From: an uncultured SAR86 cluster bacterium
GTDB taxonomy: Bacteria > Pseudomonadota > Gammaproteobacteria > Magnimaribacterales > Magnimaribacteraceae
Assembly (NCBI GenBank): GCA_937773605.1
Contig: CALJVP010000011.1
Coordinates: 1-57,970 of the forward strand
Reading direction: 5' to 3'
DNA length: 57,970 nt
The translations under genes were made by a program, and so were the position numbers. This document shows, one piece after another, positions 54,479 to 57,970 of the stretch. Under the pieces are notes generated by a model. It did not search any database, was not told the origin of the DNA, and saw only the letters and a program-made list of their open reading frames with translations. Positions within the stretch are counted from its first letter, which is position 1, and every line of letters starts with the position of its first letter.

Positions 54479-55099
54479 TTACTCCTTTGTTCTTGCGCCT
54501 ACCAAACTATCAATCAATCCATATTTAACTGCTTCGTCTGGAGACATGAAATTATCTCTGTCGCTGTCTTTAATGATTTTATCTACTTTTTGACCCGTAT
54601 GGCTAGCAAGAATTTCATTTAATTTTTTCTTGATGGTTAAAATTTCTTGAGTGTGAATCTCTATATCACTAGCTTGGCCTTGAAAACCGCCCAGAACTTG
54701 ATGAATCATCATTCTGGAATTAGGCAAAGCATGTCGTTTTCCTTTGGCTCCTCCTGCCAATAAGACCGCACCCATACTTGCAGCCTGACCCAGGCAAAGT
54801 GTACTCACATCAGGTTTTATGAATTGCATAGTGTCGTATATTGAAAGTCCTGCCGTAACAGAGCCGCCAGGAGAATTGATATATAAGTGTATGTCTTTGT
54901 CCGGATTTTCTGCTTCCAAGAAAAGTAGCTGAGCTACAACCAGATTCGCCCCTATGTCTTCCACTGGACCCGTCATGAAGATTACTCTTTCTTTTAAGAG
55001 CCTGGAATAAATATCATAAGCACGCTCACCTCGAGGAGTTTGCTCTACCACCATAGGGACCAGTTGATTGATAATTTTTGATTCGTTTTCTAATTTCAT
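54479..55099 (-). CDS. clpP: ClpP protease subunit
   Basis: A 206-residue serine peptidase. Catalytic Ser is in [11 protein letters not shown], His in [10 protein letters not shown], and Asp follows ([18 protein letters not shown]). The N-terminal propeptide and [19 protein letters not shown] are normal. Stacks with ClpX. Co-oriented with tig and clpX. Confidence 0.97.
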   Translation of the reverse strand: MKLENESKIINQLVPMVVEQTPRGERAYDIYSRLLKERVIFMTGPVEDIGANLVVAQLLFLEAENPDKDIHLYINSPGGSVTAGLSIYDTMQFIKPDVSTLCLGQAASMGAVLLAGGAKGKRHALPNSRMMIHQVLGGFQGQASDIEIHTQEILTIKKKLNEILASHTGQKVDKIIKDSDRDNFMSPDEAVKYGLIDSLVGARTKE

Positions 55100-55149
55100 A
55101 TTTCTCTCTTATTTTATATCTGAGTCTTTTTTGTTATTTTTCAAGTTTT

Positions 55150-56451
55150 TTATTGACCGTTAACGCATTCTTCGTAAGAAATAGTTTCTTCTTTTGCTTT
55201 AGCTTCTCTTAGTAATATATCAACAACTTGCTCCTCAAGAGAAATTGATTCAATATTTTTTAATTGTTCTTCATCGGAATAAAAGTAATTAATTACTTGT
55301 TGAGGCTCCTTATAACTAGCAGCTCTTTCTTCAATAATTTCTTTTACCTTCTCGGGATCAGGCTTTAGATCTTTATCTTCTATGATTTTATTAAGAAGAA
55401 TTCCTATTTTAACTCTTTTGGTAGCCTCCTCTTCAAATGTACTAGCAGGAAACAGTTCTTGATCTATTTCTTTGGGGTCCATACCCATTCTTCTTGCAGT
55501 ATCATTTCTCATGTTCGCTACTTCAGACTCAATCATCGCTTTTGGAATCTCAAAATCATTATTGTCTGACAGCGCATCAAATGCACTTTGCTTGGTTTTG
55601 TTTCTCAATAAATTTTTTAAATCTTCTTCAAGTTTAGATCTGACTTCCTTCTTATAATCTTCAAGACTTGTTACTTCTATTCCTGTGCTTTTAAAAAATT
55701 CTTCATTTAGTTCTGGTAAGGATGGTTTAGAAACCTCTTTAACTGTCACATCAAAAGAAACATCTTTTGAAGCTAATTCTTTTTTTCCATACTCTTCTGG
55801 AAATTTGAGATTTAACACCTTTTCTTCAGAAGCTTTCAGTCCAATCAGCCCTTCTTCAAAACCTTCAATCATGGATTTGGAGCCAATCTCAACAGGGAAA
55901 TCATTAGCCGTTCCACCTTCAAATTCTTCTCCATCAATTTTTCCTACGAAATCAATCTTTATCTGATCTCCAGATTCAGACATTGCCTCTGCAGGTTCCC
56001 ATTTGCTCATTCTCTTTTGCAGATTAACAATAGTCTTTTCGAGGTCCTCTTCTTCGATAGAGCAGTTTGGTTTGGTGTAATTTAACCTACCAAGACTGGA
56101 CATTTTTACTTCAGGGTAGACTTCAAAAGTTGCCTTAAATTTTACGTCTTTGTCCTGCTCCATTGATTCAGGTATTAAATTTGGTCTGCTTACAATTTTT
56201 AGACCTTTGTCTTCAACTAAATGTTGGAACTTATGACTAACTGAATCGTAAACAACGTCTTGTCTAATTTCTGGCCCGTACATTTTTGTAACGACATCTA
56301 GCGGTGCCTTACCCTTACGAAAACCTTTTATCTTTGCATCTTTTTGTGCGCTGAGAAGCTTTGCAGACACTTTTTCTTCTATCTCTTTAGAAGGAATGAC
56401 TATATCCAGGCTTTGTTCAACGTTTGATTTATTACCGAATGAAAATTTCAT
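55150..56451 (-). CDS. tig: Trigger factor
   Basis: A 433-residue ribosome-associated chaperone. The N-terminal ribosome-binding signature GFRKGKAP is at about residues 44-51. The PPIase domain has GDQIKIDFVGKIDGEEFEGG, and the C-terminal helical arms follow. It begins the tig-clpP-clpX-lon set and lies next to tRNA-His. Confidence 0.97.
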   Translation of the reverse strand: MKFSFGNKSNVEQSLDIVIPSKEIEEKVSAKLLSAQKDAKIKGFRKGKAPLDVVTKMYGPEIRQDVVYDSVSHKFQHLVEDKGLKIVSRPNLIPESMEQDKDVKFKATFEVYPEVKMSSLGRLNYTKPNCSIEEEDLEKTIVNLQKRMSKWEPAEAMSESGDQIKIDFVGKIDGEEFEGGTANDFPVEIGSKSMIEGFEEGLIGLKASEEKVLNLKFPEEYGKKELASKDVSFDVTVKEVSKPSLPELNEEFFKSTGIEVTSLEDYKKEVRSKLEEDLKNLLRNKTKQSAFDALSDNNDFEIPKAMIESEVANMRNDTARRMGMDPKEIDQELFPASTFEEEATKRVKIGILLNKIIEDKDLKPDPEKVKEIIEERAASYKEPQQVINYFYSDEEQLKNIESISLEEQVVDILLREAKAKEETISYEECVNGQ

Positions 56452-56466
56452 ATTATTTATTATAGT

Positions 56467-56543
56467 TGGGGTGGGTGACGAGGCTTGAACTCGCGACCAC
56501 TGGAATCACAATCCAGGGCTCTACCAACTGAGCTACACCCACC
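56467..56543 (-). tRNA. tRNA-His (anticodon GTG)
   Basis: The complement has acceptor GTGGGTG/CACCCAC, a G at position -1 opposite the C discriminator (the tRNA-His hallmark), anticodon stem CTGGA/TCCAG with loop TTGTGAT (anticodon GTG), T-arm GTTCAAGCC and an encoded CCA (56467-56469). Confidence 0.97.
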
Positions 56544-56657
56544 AAAAAATTTTATTTTAACATTTAAAAAATTGTAAACTTACAAAAACTTGCCTTTAAA
56601 CTAAAAGAAATTTTTAATTGAATGTGTTTGGAAAAGAATCGTTGCAGAAATATGGAC

Positions 56658-56927
56658 TTAAAGCATCCTAAAGCCATTGGCTGAATTATCAGTTTTCGCT
56701 TCTTGAGCAAGGACATCGTCGACGTAAGCCATTTTTGGACCGTCCCAGCAAAGCGAAAGAAAATTATTAATCCCTTCTTCTTCTCCTTGTAAAAAGACCT
56801 CTATGGAACCATCTGCTGCTTTCCTTACCCATCCACTTAAATTATCTTTTTGAGCTTGCTCTTTAGCCCAGGCTCTAAAGCCTACTCTGTGAACTTCTCC
56901 GTAAATGGAAATATGGGTGGCGGTCAT
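56658..56927 (-). CDS. Acylphosphatase-like protein lacking the catalytic Asn
   Basis: An 89-residue protein of normal acylphosphatase length. The phosphate loop GEVHRVGFR (residues 10-18) is present, with catalytic Arg18. The second catalytic motif, usually GWVRN or GWVKN, is GWVRKAADG, so the water-positioning Asn is Lys36 here. The rest (IEVFLQGEEE, NGFRML) is typical. It may be an inactive or altered acylphosphatase that normally hydrolyses carboxyl phosphates. Stands between tRNA-His and tRNA-Arg. Confidence 0.8.
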   Translation of the reverse strand: MTATHISIYGEVHRVGFRAWAKEQAQKDNLSGWVRKAADGSIEVFLQGEEEGINNFLSLCWDGPKMAYVDDVLAQEAKTDNSANGFRML

Positions 56928-57060
56928 GAAATTGAAAGGTGCGTCTAGGAGTTTCTAAAATAATTCTTCGTTTACGTTAGAAAATATATTATTTATGACC
57001 AGGGAAATCAATAACTTTTAAAGATAAATTAATATCTTTATTTGTTTAGTTTTTGAGAGA

Positions 57061-57137
57061 TGGCGTCCTCGGCAGGACTCGAACCTGCGACCCATGGTTT
57101 AGAAAACCATTGCTCTATCCAGCTGAGCTACGAAGAC
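57061..57137 (-). tRNA. tRNA-Arg (anticodon TCT)
   Basis: The complement has acceptor GTCTTCG/CGAGGAC (one G-U pair), D-arm AGCTCAGCTGGATAGAGC, anticodon stem ATGGT/ACCAT with loop TTTCTAA (anticodon TCT), T-arm GGTTCGAGTCC and encoded CCA (57061-57063). Confidence 0.97.
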
Positions 57138-57187
57138 ACGCTGAGGATTATATAGGAAGGAAAGTTTGATATAAGATTTTTTTAATC

Positions 57188-57970
57188 CTACAAAGACCTG
57201 CTTGCCAAGAAAGGGCTTGGATCAATATCTGTAGATTTGTTTACTATTAAATCTGCTACTAATGATGCCGAACCCATGGCTAAAGTCCAACCTGATTGTC
57301 CTTGTCCAGAATTTACAAACAAACCATCAATCTTTGTTTTTCCAAGAAAAGGTAAGCCATCAGCACTCATTGGCCTAAATCCGTACCAAAGTCGCCCTTC
57401 TTCTAAGTCTAGCTGTGAGTACAATTTAGGATAAATTGATTCTAACATTTTATTAAGATAGGTAATTCTTTTGGGATGAATATTGTCATCAAATCCAGCA
57501 AACTCAGCAGTACCTGCGATTCTAATTCTATTCCCTAAAGGAGTTACAGCGGTATGTGTGTTCTCATCTAATACAGCAAGCTTTGGCTTATCATCTAAAC
57601 CTGCCGTGTCTAAAGTCAAAGAATAGCCTTTAACAGGCCTTACGGGCAACCTCAGACCTACTTGCTTTAAAAGAGCATGAGACCAACTACCAGCTGCGAC
57701 TACTACCCTTTTAGTTTGTAAAATAGCTCTGTCAGTTATTACACCATTAACCTTTCCTTTATGAATAAGAATTTTCTTTATATCAGTGTTAACTAATATT
57801 CTCCCCCCTTTAGATCTAACTAAGTCTTCTAAAAGTTTACAAAATTTATAGGCATCCCCAATTTCATCTTCAGGGTAATGGATCCCGCCTACCAGTTGGT
57901 TGGCTATTGGTGCAAGCGCAGGCTCCACCAAAGAAATATCTTGCGAACCATGACATTCATTGATATGGAA
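57188..57970 (-). CDS. dadA: D-amino-acid dehydrogenase-like FAD oxidoreductase, C-terminal fragment
   Basis: The frame is open to the right edge, so the 5' part is missing; at least 260 residues are visible. It carries VEPALAPIANQLVGGIHYPEDEIGDAYKF, as in DadA, followed by VVVAAGSWSHALL and RPVKGYSLT, WYGFRPMSADGLPFLG, and the C-terminal FAD segment NSGQGQSGWTLAMGSASLVADLI. DadA oxidises D-amino acids, such as D-alanine from peptidoglycan turnover, into 2-oxo acids. The N-terminal FAD GxGxxG motif is outside the window. An alternative glycine/D-amino acid oxidase is possible. Confidence 0.85.
   Translation of the reverse strand, partial: FHINECHGSQDISLVEPALAPIANQLVGGIHYPEDEIGDAYKFCKLLEDLVRSKGGRILVNTDIKKILIHKGKVNGVITDRAILQTKRVVVAAGSWSHALLKQVGLRLPVRPVKGYSLTLDTAGLDDKPKLAVLDENTHTAVTPLGNRIRIAGTAEFAGFDDNIHPKRITYLNKMLESIYPKLYSQLDLEEGRLWYGFRPMSADGLPFLGKTKIDGLFVNSGQGQSGWTLAMGSASLVADLIVNKSTDIDPSPFLASRSL

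Noticed and set aside
1-57970. CRISPR arrays, insertion sequences, antiphage systems
   Set aside because: No regularly spaced repeats, no transposase motifs, and no restriction, toxin or defence genes were recognised on either strand.

Overview
The window is a gene-dense, AT-rich chromosomal segment from a Gram-negative bacterium. It most likely comes from a small-genome marine gammaproteobacterium; SAR86 or a neighbouring oligotrophic lineage is my inference, not something proven here. The gammaproteobacterial signal is gene order: tig-clpP-clpX-lon-hup-ppiD, rnhA-dnaQ beside gloB-mltD, and tesA divergent from ybbA-ybbP. Low GC by eye, almost no spacer DNA, three large TonB-dependent receptors and several envelope hydrolases fit a marine heterotroph. 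No stretch of 300 bases lacks a gene or RNA element. I saw no insertion sequence, prophage or CRISPR array.

Layout. 1-85 is the start of a dihydrolipoyl dehydrogenase. 132-4860 (minus) is a compact run of exported or membrane proteins of unknown function: two DUF6644-like membrane proteins, a CxxCH cytochrome, a DUF6152 protein and three related secreted proteins. A nitrilase-family amidase, a serine hydrolase and pyruvate kinase lie upstream of it. 9130-20498 carries two paralogous TonB-dependent receptors flanking yciB, an AMP nucleosidase and tesA/ybbA/ybbP. 20654-25728 holds a CPBP protease, two related amidohydrolases (one frameshifted), an ompW-acpP pair with an elaborate RNA leader, and a MarC protein. 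25766-33512 mixes a LOG-like protein, a Met/His-rich outer-membrane protein, a class III aminotransferase, a frameshifted DUF2059/pentapeptide protein, small hypotheticals, tRNA-Ala with a degenerate integrase-like gene, and a lipase. 33507-38387 is gltX, dnaQ, rnhA, gloB and mltD. 38389-47627 looks like a peptide-uptake block: OppABC, a FimV-like protein, a TonB receptor and an S9 peptidase. 47635-56451 is fabI, ppiD, hup, lon, clpX, clpP and tig. The right end has tRNA-His, an acylphosphatase, tRNA-Arg and part of dadA.

The most interesting region is the leader at 22698-22959. A near-consensus promoter is placed to start transcription at the 5' end of a SAM-II/SAM-V-like pseudoknot riboswitch. 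This is followed by a second structured domain closed by a 7-bp helix, ending just before the ompW ribosome-binding site. A SAM-sensing leader before ompW-acpP, rather than a methionine gene, would be unusual. Three genes (lon, an amidohydrolase, a DUF2059 protein) are each broken by what looks like one single-base indel. Either this copy of the sequence has consensus errors or the genes really are interrupted.
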